The notes under the pieces were generated by a model. The model saw nothing but the letters and a program-made list of their open reading frames with translations, was not told where the DNA came from and searched no databases. A stretch of 64,000 nt of DNA from CAZLDI01 sp964558415. GTDB lineage: Bacteria; Chloroflexota; Dehalococcoidia; SM23-28-2; RBG-16-64-32. The stretch covers positions 62,001 through 126,000 of the forward strand of contig CAZLDI010000004.1 in assembly GCA_964558415.1 (NCBI GenBank), read 5' to 3'. Positions 23,892 to 31,557 of this stretch are shown piece by piece. The position numbers and the translations under genes are program-made. Every line of letters begins with the position of its first letter. Within the stretch, counting starts at the first letter, position 1.

Positions 23892-24374
23892 GTGAAGATG
23901 ATCCTCGCCCATCCGCAGAAGTGTACTGCGTGCCACCTATGCGAGGGGGCTTGCTCTTTCCAGCACGAAGGAGCGTTTCAACCCGCGAAGAGTCGCATCT
24001 TTGTCAACGACTTCGTCGACGAAGCGATGTACGTCCCCGCAACATGCTTTCACTGCAGCGACGCTCCATGCCTGAGCAACTGCCCCACGTACGCGATTAC
24101 GCGAGACGCTGACGGTATGGTGCGGGTGAACGACGATAAGTGCATCGGCTGCAAGATGTGCATGGTCGCGTGCCCGTTCAGTGTGATGGGCTTTCACGAG
24201 GAGAAGAAGGTGTCCCACAACTGCGATTTGTGCGGCGGCGATCCGCAGTGCGTGAAGATATGCACGTACGAAGCGCTGGAGTTCGTTGAAGTAGAGCCGA
24301 TCGGTTGGATGGTGCGGTTGGACAAGGTGGAACGCCCGGCATCTGCCGCGGCGGCTAGTCCGATCCTGGAGTAG
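23892..24374 (+). CDS. Polyferredoxin subunit of aldehyde oxidoreductase (AorA-like)
   Basis: A 160-residue electron-transfer subunit with four cysteine clusters in order: CTACHLCEGAC, CFHCSDAPCLSNCP, CIGCKMCMVACP and CDLCGGDPQCVKIC, enough for four [4Fe-4S] centres, as in HycB/DmsB-like proteins. It precedes the tungsten enzyme by five bases, the order known from AorABC of Aromatoleum, where the small subunit relays electrons between the W-enzyme and a flavin subunit. I prefer GTG 23892 (GAGAAGG upstream) over GTG 23844, because the promoter overlaps the latter; ATG 23898 is also possible. Confidence 0.88.
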   Translation: MKMILAHPQKCTACHLCEGACSFQHEGAFQPAKSRIFVNDFVDEAMYVPATCFHCSDAPCLSNCPTYAITRDADGMVRVNDDKCIGCKMCMVACPFSVMGFHEEKKVSHNCDLCGGDPQCVKICTYEALEFVEVEPIGWMVRLDKVERPASAAAASPILE

Positions 24375-24379
24375 CGCGC

Positions 24380-26209
24380 ATGCCCTACGGCTGGACCGGA
24401 CAGATACTGAGGATCAACCTCACCCAGAGTTCCTTCGCGATAGAGCCGCTGAACATGGAGTGGGCGCGCGAATACATCGGCGGCCGCGGCCTCGGGACGA
24501 GGTATTTGTACGAGGAGATGGACCCGCGAGCGGACGCGCTGAGCCCGGAGAACGTCCTCATCTTTGCGACCGGCCCTCTAACTGGCACGTACGCTCCGAC
24601 TGGCGGGCGGTACATGGTCATCTGCAAAAGCCCGCTGACTAACGCCGTGGCGTGCTCCAATTCCGGCGGCTACTGGGGCCCGGAACTGAAGTTCGCCGGG
24701 TATGACATGGTGATCCTGGAAGGACGGGCGCCCACACCGGTCTACATCTGGATCAACAACGACCACGTCGAGATCCGCGACGCCGGGCATGTCTGGGGCA
24801 AGAAGATAGAGGAGTCAGAGGACACGCTGCGAGCCGAGACCGACCCGCAGGCGCGTATCTCAGGCATTGGGCCGGCGGGTGAGAACTTGAACCGCGTGGC
24901 CTGCGTGATCAACGACAAATCGCGCGCAGCGGGCCGCTCAGGCGTGGGCGCCGTGATGGGGTCGAAGAACGTCAAGGCGATTGCGGTACGCGGGACGGGC
25001 GCGATCCGGGTGGCTGACGCCCTGAAGTTTGGCGAACTGGTGTTCGACGCGATGAAGGAGATCAACGCCTCACCTACGACGAGCGTTGCCCTGCGCGGGA
25101 TGGGAACAGCCTCGACTGTGGGCTTCTCCAATTCCGTAGGCATCCTGCCCACCAACAACTTTCAGGCAGGGCAGTTCGAGCACGCTGGGGCCATTTCGGG
25201 CCAAACGATCGCCAAGACCGTCCTCAAGAGAAACAAGGGGTGCTACTCCTGCCCTATCGGCTGCGCCCGGGTGACGGAGATCAAACCCGGATCAAGGTAT
25301 GCTGGCCACGGAGAGGGTCCAGAGTACGAGACGATCTTTGCCCTGGGGAGCGACTGTGGCGTTGGCGGCCTTGATGCGGTCCTGTACGCCAACTACCTCT
25401 GCAACGAGTACGCGGTGGATACGATCTCCGCCGGCGGCACGGTAGCCGTCGCGATGGAGTTGGCCGAGCGGGGTTACATCCCGGACGACGACCTGACTGA
25501 AGTTGGTACCGAACTGAGCTTCGGCAACGCTGACGCAGTGATGCGTTGCCTGGAGATGATGTCTTATCGCGAGGGCAAGTTCGGTAATCTTCTCGCGGAG
25601 GGCGGCTATCGCTTGGCGGAGCATTACGGGCATCCAGAGCTGTTCATGGGCTCCAAGAAGCAGGACTTTGCGGCATACGATGCGAGAGGCGCCAAGGGAA
25701 TGGGCCTGGGCTACGCTACATCGAACCGCGGTGCCTGTCATCTGCGCGGTTACTCGATGACGGTTGAATGGTTCGCGCCGCAGGAGATGCGACTGGACCC
25801 GTTCACGCCTGACGGGAAGGGGCAGGTGCAAAAGGACTTGCAGGACAAATGCGCCGCCGAAGACTCCGCGGGCATCTGCACGTTTACGACGTTCGTCGTG
25901 ACGCCCGACAAACTGGCGCCCATGTACAATGCCGCAACTGGAGAGAACCTGAGCCTCGACGAGTGGTTGACGGCCGGAGACCGGATCTGGAACCTGGAGC
26001 GCTTGTTCAACGGCAAGGCGGGGCTGAGCCGCAAGGACGACAGCCTGCCGCCGCGTATGACGCGAGAGCCCCTCACAAACGGCGCGGTCCAGAACCAGGT
26101 CGTAGAGCTTCCCCAAATGCTGGAGGAGTATTACCGGGTCCGGGGTTGGGACGATGACGGGAACCCGAAAGCCGAGACGCTTGCCAGGCTGGGGATTGAT
26201 CAGGGGTGA
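24380..26209 (+). CDS. aorB: Tungsten-containing aldehyde:ferredoxin oxidoreductase
   Basis: A 609-residue AOR-family enzyme of normal length. It binds a bis-tungstopterin and one [4Fe-4S] cluster: ligands C288, C291, C295 (CYSCPIGC) and C500 (AGICTF). The pterin-binding N-domain has GGRGLGTRYLY, GPLTGTYAPTGGR and SGVGAVMGSKN; the proton-relay region GEGPEYETIFALGSDCG is present. It oxidises aldehydes to acids, or reverses this with low-potential electrons. The start ATG follows the iron-sulphur gene by five bases, and the stop overlaps the next start (GTGA). The whole set resembles the NAD-linked AorABC type rather than the homodimeric ferredoxin type. Confidence 0.92.
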   Translation: MPYGWTGQILRINLTQSSFAIEPLNMEWAREYIGGRGLGTRYLYEEMDPRADALSPENVLIFATGPLTGTYAPTGGRYMVICKSPLTNAVACSNSGGYWGPELKFAGYDMVILEGRAPTPVYIWINNDHVEIRDAGHVWGKKIEESEDTLRAETDPQARISGIGPAGENLNRVACVINDKSRAAGRSGVGAVMGSKNVKAIAVRGTGAIRVADALKFGELVFDAMKEINASPTTSVALRGMGTASTVGFSNSVGILPTNNFQAGQFEHAGAISGQTIAKTVLKRNKGCYSCPIGCARVTEIKPGSRYAGHGEGPEYETIFALGSDCGVGGLDAVLYANYLCNEYAVDTISAGGTVAVAMELAERGYIPDDDLTEVGTELSFGNADAVMRCLEMMSYREGKFGNLLAEGGYRLAEHYGHPELFMGSKKQDFAAYDARGAKGMGLGYATSNRGACHLRGYSMTVEWFAPQEMRLDPFTPDGKGQVQKDLQDKCAAEDSAGICTFTTFVVTPDKLAPMYNAATGENLSLDEWLTAGDRIWNLERLFNGKAGLSRKDDSLPPRMTREPLTNGAVQNQVVELPQMLEEYYRVRGWDDDGNPKAETLARLGIDQG

Positions 26210-27459
26210 CCCACTACGCCATCCTCGGCAACAGCGCCGCCGGCCTGACGGCAATTGACGCCATCCGCAAGAGAGACAAAGGCGGCCCGATCACGCTGAT
26301 CTCCAAGGAGCCGGACGTAGCCTACTCGCGCGTAGCGCTTCCGTACATCCTGTCGAAAGAGAAGAATCTCCGCCAGATCACGCTTCAGGGTGCCGATTAC
26401 TTCAAGGCGAACAACGTAGACACCGTCATCGGTGTCGGGGCCTCCGGTGTCGACGCCGGGAGCAGGACCGTCAATCTCGAGGACGGTCGCAGCGTGTCTT
26501 ACGACAAGCTGCTCATCGCCACGGGCTCGGCATCGCGCGTTCCGCCGGTGCGCGGGATCGAAGACGTGGATGTCTGCTATCACTGGACCCTGGCCGACAC
26601 ACGGAGGCTGGAAGAGAAACTGCCGCGAGCTAAGAGCTGCTTCGTCATCGGAGCCGGCTTCATCAGTCTCCTGACCGTAAGCGCTCTCGTAAAGGTCACG
26701 GCGCTTAAGTACACAGTCGTGGAGATCGCGGGTCAGGTGATGCCGCAGCTCCTGGACGAAGGGGGTGGCAAGGCCCTGGAGCGCGGCATGCGCGAAAAGC
26801 GGATAAACGTCGTGCTTGAAGACTCCGTCTCGGCGATCGAGCGGCACAACGGTGGATATGAAGTCACCCTGAGGAGCGGCAAGACCCATGCCGCTGACAT
26901 GATCGTGTGCGGCACCGGTGTGCGTCCTAACGTCGATTTCTTGTCAGGCTCAGGTATCGAAATCGGTAGCGGCGTCCTCACGAACGAGCGGCAGGAGACC
27001 AGCCAGCCGGACGTCTACGCTGCCGGCGACTGCGCCGAAGGATTTGACTTCCTCTCCGGCGAGCGGGTGGTCCATGCGATCTGGCCGACCGCAATCGACC
27101 AGGGGAGGGTGGCCGGGACGAACATGGCAGGCGGCTTCCAGAGCTACCCCGGCAGCCTGAGTTGGAATGTCACCGAGTTGTTTGGACTCACATCCGCTTC
27201 CGTCGGCGAGTTCCGCGACCGCCCTGGAGTCGAAGCGATCGTCTTTCATAACCCGACGGCGAATGTGTACCGAAAGTTGCTTTTGGACCGCGAGCGTATT
27301 GTCGGGGCCGTCGTCATCGGGCGAGCCGAGCACGTCCAGGACCTTGGCGTAGTGCAGTCTATGATCCGACGTAGGGCTGACGTGAGCCGCTGGAGGCACA
27401 TGTTTCACGGGGAACGGATCAACTACGGTATGCTTGCTTACGAGACCGCCAAGAAGTAA
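26206..27459 (+). CDS. FAD/NAD-dependent oxidoreductase subunit (AorC-like)
   Basis: A 417-residue pyridine-nucleotide-disulphide-type flavoprotein. FAD-binding start HYAILGNSAAGLTAIDAI, second nucleotide loop VIGAGFISLLTVSAL (about 147-161), and the late FAD motif DVYAAGDCAEG (about 268-278). There is no CxxxxC redox pair, as in NADH oxidases and nitrite-reductase-like flavin subunits. Its start overlaps the aldehyde oxidoreductase stop by four bases, so it is almost certainly the NAD-coupling subunit of that complex. The second loop is GAGFIS rather than GxGxxG, a conservative change seen in this branch. Confidence 0.88.
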   Translation: MTHYAILGNSAAGLTAIDAIRKRDKGGPITLISKEPDVAYSRVALPYILSKEKNLRQITLQGADYFKANNVDTVIGVGASGVDAGSRTVNLEDGRSVSYDKLLIATGSASRVPPVRGIEDVDVCYHWTLADTRRLEEKLPRAKSCFVIGAGFISLLTVSALVKVTALKYTVVEIAGQVMPQLLDEGGGKALERGMREKRINVVLEDSVSAIERHNGGYEVTLRSGKTHAADMIVCGTGVRPNVDFLSGSGIEIGSGVLTNERQETSQPDVYAAGDCAEGFDFLSGERVVHAIWPTAIDQGRVAGTNMAGGFQSYPGSLSWNVTELFGLTSASVGEFRDRPGVEAIVFHNPTANVYRKLLLDRERIVGAVVIGRAEHVQDLGVVQSMIRRRADVSRWRHMFHGERINYGMLAYETAKK

Positions 27460-27468
27460 AGGCCAAAA

Positions 27469-27702
27469 TTGAACCTGAACGTCGAACTCCAGGCCTATTT
27501 AGCGCAGTATTCTCCGAACGATCGGGAGCACTTCGAATACGAAATGCCGGACGGCGCGCGCGTTCTGGACCTCATCCGCAAGCTAGGCGTGCCCGAGGAG
27601 CTGACTAGCGTCATCATCGTCGGAAACACGAGCGCTACGCCGGAGCACCCCCTTTCTGACGGTGATAACGTAACGCTGATCCCCCCACTGGCCGGCGGCT
27701 AG
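27469..27702 (+). CDS. MoaD/ThiS-family sulphur carrier
   Basis: A 77-residue ubiquitin-like sulphur carrier ending in the diagnostic Gly-Gly (IPPLAGG), the site of thiocarboxylation. It starts at TTG nine bases after the flavin subunit with AAAGG upstream. As the last gene of the operon it matches AorD of the Aromatoleum aor cluster, a MoaD-like protein thought to supply sulphur for the tungsten pterin. A palindrome CCGCACGTGCGG plus TTT at 27731-27745 follows and might end the transcript weakly. Confidence 0.85.
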   Translation: MNLNVELQAYLAQYSPNDREHFEYEMPDGARVLDLIRKLGVPEELTSVIIVGNTSATPEHPLSDGDNVTLIPPLAGG

Positions 27703-27750
27703 TACCAAGCCTGGCGTCCACCACGACCGGCCGCACGTGCGGTTTCGGTA

Positions 27751-27801
27751 TTGACAACCCTTGCGCATGCCTATAACATGCATCTGCAATCACTTGCATC
27801 T
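27751..27801 (+). promoter_or_regulatory. zur promoter with a candidate operator
   Basis: TTGACA (27751-27756, perfect) is followed by TATAAC (27772-27777; spacer 15) or TAACAT (27774-27779; spacer 17). TGCATCT is repeated at 27779-27785 and 27795-27801, 16 bases apart, covering the expected transcription start, and TGCA pairs flank AATCACT between them. A Fur-family repressor binding here would self-regulate the zinc operon. The repeat is seen; its role is inferred. Confidence 0.5.
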
Positions 27802-27824
27802 ACGTTGGAAGGCATCACGTCGAG

Positions 27825-28253
27825 ATGAGTTGTGAGACTGAAACTGCTGTCACCCTAAAGGACGCGGGCCAGAAGATTACCCCGCAGCGAATGTTGATAC
27901 TCTCCGCGGTCAGACATTCGCCGGCACACGTTACCGCATCCGGCATTCTCGACGACGTCCGCCGCTCCTACCCGTACGTGGACGCCTCCACTGTCTACAG
28001 AACGCTCGCCTCGGCGCGGGAGCTCGGTCTCGTCAGTGAGACGAATCTGGGCGCAGGAGATAACGAGTTTGAATGGACCGGAAAGGGACAGCACCACCAC
28101 TTGATCTGCAAGTCTTGCGGCGCCGTAAGCTCGCTGGACAGCGGCTACCTGGACGGACTAGCGACTGCGCTTTATGACGAGCGCGGCTTCAAGGCGGATC
28201 TTGGACACTTCGCAATCTTCGGCGAGTGTGCTGACTGCCGTCCACGGAACTAG
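27825..28253 (+). CDS. zur: Fur-family repressor, probably Zur
   Basis: A 142-residue Fur-family protein. The winged helix carries ITPQRMLILSAV and VDASTVYRTLASARELGLV; the metal hinge has HHHLICKSCG, and two CxxC pairs (CKSC and CADC) form the structural zinc site. Fur, Zur and Mur look alike, but the next three genes are a zinc-type ABC importer, so Zur is the best reading. With zinc bound it should repress this operon when zinc is plentiful. It starts at ATG; the importer's binding protein begins 14 bases after its stop. Confidence 0.88.
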   Translation: MSCETETAVTLKDAGQKITPQRMLILSAVRHSPAHVTASGILDDVRRSYPYVDASTVYRTLASARELGLVSETNLGAGDNEFEWTGKGQHHHLICKSCGAVSSLDSGYLDGLATALYDERGFKADLGHFAIFGECADCRPRN

Positions 28254-28267
28254 GAGGGGGACCAACC

Positions 28268-29275
28268 TTGCGTACGTTGCTGAGCCTGCTGGCAATCAGC
28301 CTCCCAGTCGCCTTTCTCGCCTGCACTTCGGAGGACGAACCGGCCCCCGTCGCCCCCGACAGGCTGAACGTGGTCACGACCATCGCTCCCATCACCAGCA
28401 TCACGGAGAACATCGGCGGCACGCGAATAAACCTTCAGGGAGTCGTCCCGGAGGGAACTGACTCCCATACGTTCGAGCCTCCGCCTTCCATCGTGGCGAC
28501 GATCGAAGAGGCTCACCTGATCGTCATGAACGGGCTCCGGCTGGAAGAACCCACACTCGAGCTTGCCGAAGCCAACAAGCGAGACGACGCCGTCATCCTC
28601 CTGGTCGGCGACGCGACGATCAGCGCCGACGAATACGAATACGACTTCAGCTTTCCACAACCAGAGGGCAAGCCAAATCCCCACCTCTGGCCGGACCCCA
28701 CCCTCGCCAAGGAATACGCCACTTTGATACGTGATCAACTTGTGCGATTGGACGAGACGAATGCCGACTACTACAACGCCAATTATTCGGAGTTCAAGAA
28801 TAGGTTGGAACTGCTTGATCAGCAGATACAAACGGCCGTCCAAACCGTACCACGACAGAACAGAAAACTGCTGACCTACCACGATTCATGGGCTTACTGG
28901 GCGGAAACGTACGGAATGACTGTCATCGGGGCTATCCAGCCGTCGGACTTCTCTGAGCCCTCGGCAAGTGAGGTTGCCGGTCTAATCGACCAGGTGAGAG
29001 ACGAGGAAGTTCCGGCGATCTTCGGCTCGGAGGTATTTCCAAGCGATGTACTCCAGACGATCGCCAATGAAACCGGCGCCGACTATGTTGACAATCTGCG
29101 TGATGACGATCTGCCGAACAAACCGGGCGACGAGCTGCATTCCTATATCGGCCTCATGGTCCGCAACATGCAGATAATGATCCCGGCCCTGGGCGGGGAC
29201 GCGGCGCCAATGGACATCGTACAGTCGGGCCTGGTTTTCACAGACGGCCCCAGCGGCGCCAAGTATCCACAGTAG
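28268..29275 (+). CDS. znuA: Zinc ABC transporter substrate-binding lipoprotein
   Basis: A 335-residue cluster A-I (TroA/ZnuA-like) binding protein. The signal peptide ends in a lipobox with C19 (AFLAC), so it is membrane-anchored. Predicted metal ligands are H67 (DSHTFEP), H139 (NPHLWPDP), H205 (TYHDSW) and E255 (FGSEVF). Histidine at the third site points to zinc; manganese proteins usually have glutamate. The long His-rich loop of many ZnuA proteins is replaced by an acidic one (DEYEYDF, 121-127). The start is TTG with AGGAGGGGG upstream. Confidence 0.9.
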   Translation: MRTLLSLLAISLPVAFLACTSEDEPAPVAPDRLNVVTTIAPITSITENIGGTRINLQGVVPEGTDSHTFEPPPSIVATIEEAHLIVMNGLRLEEPTLELAEANKRDDAVILLVGDATISADEYEYDFSFPQPEGKPNPHLWPDPTLAKEYATLIRDQLVRLDETNADYYNANYSEFKNRLELLDQQIQTAVQTVPRQNRKLLTYHDSWAYWAETYGMTVIGAIQPSDFSEPSASEVAGLIDQVRDEEVPAIFGSEVFPSDVLQTIANETGADYVDNLRDDDLPNKPGDELHSYIGLMVRNMQIMIPALGGDAAPMDIVQSGLVFTDGPSGAKYPQ

Positions 29276-29283
29276 CTACCTCG

Positions 29284-30123
29284 ATGCTACATCCTGTTCC
29301 GCACGAGACTCGGGAGACCCGCCTCACAGTCGAGTTTCGTGGCGTCACCTGCGGGTATAACGGCCATCCCGCTCTGAGAGATGTGGACCTCCTGGTAACA
29401 CGCGGCGACTTTATTGGCCTCGTCGGTCCGAGTGGCGCCGGCAAGACCACTCTGCTGCGGGCGGTCCTGGGCGCGGTGGACGTCTTCGCGGGAACAGTGG
29501 TAGTGGACGGTGAGCCCGTGGAGCGCCGGCGCCCCCGGGCGGGGTACGTCCCGCAGCTCGAGACGGTGGACTGGAATTTCCCCGTGACAGTGGAACAGGT
29601 CGTCCTGATGGGGAGGGCGAATGACGGGTGGATGCCGTGGCACCGGCGTGAACTGATCGAGGAAGCGTATCGGGTGATGGAGCGCCTGGGCATCGCCAAT
29701 TTGGGTAAACGGCACATCCGCTCGCTTTCCGGCGGACAGCAGCAGCGGTCGTTCCTGGGGCGAGCGTTGGTGAGCAGCCCTCGGCTCCTGTTACTGGACG
29801 AGCCAACCGCCGGCGTCGACATCAAGACGCGAGACGACGTCCTGCACCTGCTGGATGAGTTGAACCATGAAGGAGTCACGATAATTCTGACCACACACGA
29901 GATCAACGCCGTGGCCGCGCACCTGCCATGGGTGGTCTGCGTGAATCGGGGTGTGGTCGCCGAGGGGCCGCCCTCCGAGGTATACACACCCGAGATTCTG
30001 CGTCGCACCTACGGGGCGGAGATGGAGGTCATCAGGCACCACGGCATGACCCTGGTAGCCGAGACTCCACACTTGATCGGCCGGCCAAACGACTTCAAGC
30101 GAAAGTTGAGAGCCGCGAACTAA
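29284..30123 (+). CDS. znuC: Zinc ABC transporter ATP-binding protein
   Basis: A 279-residue ABC ATPase. Walker A is GPSGAGKTT (about 53-61), the Q-loop is YVPQLE, the signature LSGGQQQRSFLGRAL, and Walker B LLLLDEPTAGVD (about 173-184), with the switch histidine in TTHE. The N-terminal 17 residues before VEFRGVTCGY are an unusual extension. It is cytosolic and pairs with the permease whose ATG overlaps its TAA stop (TAATG). It is the motor for zinc uptake under the zur gene just upstream. Confidence 0.92.
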   Translation: MLHPVPHETRETRLTVEFRGVTCGYNGHPALRDVDLLVTRGDFIGLVGPSGAGKTTLLRAVLGAVDVFAGTVVVDGEPVERRRPRAGYVPQLETVDWNFPVTVEQVVLMGRANDGWMPWHRRELIEEAYRVMERLGIANLGKRHIRSLSGGQQQRSFLGRALVSSPRLLLLDEPTAGVDIKTRDDVLHLLDELNHEGVTIILTTHEINAVAAHLPWVVCVNRGVVAEGPPSEVYTPEILRRTYGAEMEVIRHHGMTLVAETPHLIGRPNDFKRKLRAAN

Positions 30124-30968
30124 TGTTCGAGCCGTTACAGTACGAATTTTTCGTACGCGGGCTGATCGCGGCGACAGCCGTTGGCGGACTCTGCGGGTTC
30201 ATCGGGGTCTACGTGGTCCTGCGCAAGATGAGCTACATCGGCCACGGTTTGTCTCATGCGATCTTCGGTGGAGCAGTCGTGGCTTACGTCGTCTCGGTAA
30301 ACTTCTATGTCGGCGCCAGCCTCTGGGGCTTCCTGTCCGCGCTCTTGATCAATCAGACAACGCGCCGCAAGAAGTTTATCGCCGCCGATGCCGCCATCGG
30401 AGTTGTCACGACGGCGAGCTTTGCCCTTGGCGTGGCGTTGATCAGCCACTACCGGACGTTCACGCGTAGCTTCGACGCTGCGCTTTTCGGCAACATCCTT
30501 GGAGTGACCGATAACGATCTGATAGCGATTGGAGTTGTGTGCGGCCTGGCGGTGGGGATTGTGCTCCTCCTTTACCGAAGACTATTGTTCACGACGTTTG
30601 ATCCCGAGGTGGCGCCGTTCTTCGGCGTGAGCACTGAGTGGCTGGACACCGCCTTTGCCCTGGTGCTTGCAGCCACAATCGTCGTCTCGATGCAGGTCCT
30701 GGGTGTCACGCTCATTGCGGCGACGCTTGTGATCCCGCCGATTACGGCGAGGCTCCTGACAGATAATTTCAACCGGTTGATGGCCTTCTCGGTGGCCATC
30801 GGCGCTGCTTGCGGGCTGTTGGGTATCTACAGTAGCTACTATGTGGACGTCTCGTCCGGCGCGAACATCGTTCTCGTCAGCACGGGCGTCTTCCTGGCGG
30901 CGATGGCGTACAGCTCTGTGTCCGGCCGCCTGGCGACGGCGCGCGTCCTGGCGCATGGACTGGATTAG
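30123..30968 (+). CDS. znuB: Zinc ABC transporter permease
   Basis: A 281-residue membrane protein of the ABC-3 family with about eight helices. It begins MFEPLQYEFFVRGLIAATAV and holds family signatures GHGLSHAIFGGAV and VTLIAATLVIPPITARLL, the latter near the ATPase-coupling loop. The ATG at 30123 shares a base with the znuC stop; a longer frame to 29928 is inside znuC and rejected. Its last bases overlap the end of the opposing Rieske gene by four. Confidence 0.9.
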   Translation: MFEPLQYEFFVRGLIAATAVGGLCGFIGVYVVLRKMSYIGHGLSHAIFGGAVVAYVVSVNFYVGASLWGFLSALLINQTTRRKKFIAADAAIGVVTTASFALGVALISHYRTFTRSFDAALFGNILGVTDNDLIAIGVVCGLAVGIVLLLYRRLLFTTFDPEVAPFFGVSTEWLDTAFALVLAATIVVSMQVLGVTLIAATLVIPPITARLLTDNFNRLMAFSVAIGAACGLLGIYSSYYVDVSSGANIVLVSTGVFLAAMAYSSVSGRLATARVLAHGLD

Positions 30969-31279
30969 TCCGGGCTCTCCACCTTCACATCGTCGCCCTC
31001 TACTCGCACGGCATACACGGCTATCGGTTCCGAGGGCGGTGCTGCGACCACCTCGCCGGTGCGCACGTTGAACTGTCCAGCATGAAAGGGGCACTCCACG
31101 ATGTCGCCCATAAGCAACCCCTCACCCAGCGGGCCGCCCCGGTGCGGGCACTCGTTCTGAAACGCAACGAAATCGCCGCCAACGTTGGCAACCGCTATCT
31201 CCGTGCCGTTGACCTCAACGATCTTCATTTCGCCCGGCGGCAACTCGCCGGCGCCGGCGACCCGTACGAACTCTCCCAT
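30965..31279 (-). CDS. Rieske-type [2Fe-2S] ferredoxin
   Basis: A 104-residue soluble Rieske protein. Ligands are C44/H46 (CPHRGG) and C63/H66 (CPFHAG), in the usual CxH...CxxH order, with NVRTGEVVAAPP after them. Such proteins feed electrons to oxygenases or nitrite-reductase-type enzymes, but no partner is adjacent. The ATG at 31279 has AGGAGG seven bases upstream and is preferred to 31294. The gene is convergent with znuB and divergent from the pyrimidine operon. Confidence 0.9.
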   Translation of the reverse strand: MGEFVRVAGAGELPPGEMKIVEVNGTEIAVANVGGDFVAFQNECPHRGGPLGEGLLMGDIVECPFHAGQFNVRTGEVVAAPPSEPIAVYAVRVEGDDVKVESPD

Positions 31280-31335
31280 CCTGACCTCCTGCAAACGATC
31301 TCCAGAAAGGCAGCAGAAATCATAGCACGTCGTGA

Positions 31336-31364
31336 TTGCCAGTTTTCACCTGGCATGCTACGAT
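31336..31364 (+). promoter_or_regulatory. Promoter of the pyrimidine operon
   Basis: TTGCCA (31336-31341) and TACGAT (31359-31364) are exactly 17 bases apart. Transcription would begin near 31371, leaving about 40 bases before the PyrR-binding hairpin. Matches to consensus are 5 of 6 and 4 of 6. Confidence 0.6.
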
Positions 31365-31409
31365 TCTGAGGATGTTAAGCCCCAACGCTTGATTGTTTCG
31401 GGGTGAGGC

Positions 31410-31440
31410 CCTTTAATGCGGTCCGGAGAGGCCGCCAAGG
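31410..31440 (+). promoter_or_regulatory. PyrR-binding RNA hairpin (pyr leader element)
   Basis: The RNA folds with an upper stem GCGG(U)CC (31418-31424) against GGCCGC (31430-31435), terminal loop GGAGA (31425-31429), and a lower stem CCUU (31410-31413) with AAGG (31437-31440) around an UAAU internal loop. The GUCCxGAGAGGCC core and the flanking UUUAA and CAAGG match the binding loop known from Bacillus pyr leaders. It holds the AAGGAG ribosome site of the 31450 leader ORF, so UMP-PyrR binding would mask that site. No terminator with a U-run follows, so a translational mechanism is more likely than attenuation. Confidence 0.75.
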
Positions 31441-31449
31441 AGCGAAAGG

Positions 31450-31557
31450 ATGCTGTACGCGCAACGGCGCGCGATAAGCATAGCGACGGGACGGTATCCG
31501 TTGCCGCAGTGCTGCGGCACGAGCGGTTCCCTCCCTCGGCGAGTGGTGCGCGCTTGA
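31450..31557 (+). CDS. Leader ORF coupled to pyrR
   Basis: A 35-codon ORF whose ATG lies eight bases after AAGGAG, the strongest ribosome site in the pyr leader. Its TGA overlaps the TTG start of pyrR (TTGA, 31554-31557), so ribosomes leaving it could start pyrR. The peptide is basic and of no known family (MLYAQRRAISIATG...). Inside it lies an inverted repeat GCCGCA/TGCGGC at 31503-31518. Its role is probably in coupling rather than as a protein product. Confidence 0.5.
   Translation: MLYAQRRAISIATGRYPLPQCCGTSGSLPRRVVRA

Noticed and set aside
25292..26254. 320-residue minus-strand ORF over the aldehyde oxidoreductase
   Set aside because: Antisense to a conserved enzyme with all its cofactor residues; no motif or ribosome site.
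31503..31518. Inverted repeat GCCGCA/TGCGGC as a pyr attenuation terminator
   Set aside because: The loop is only four bases and no run of T follows, so it cannot act as an ordinary terminator; a translational role for the leader fits better.
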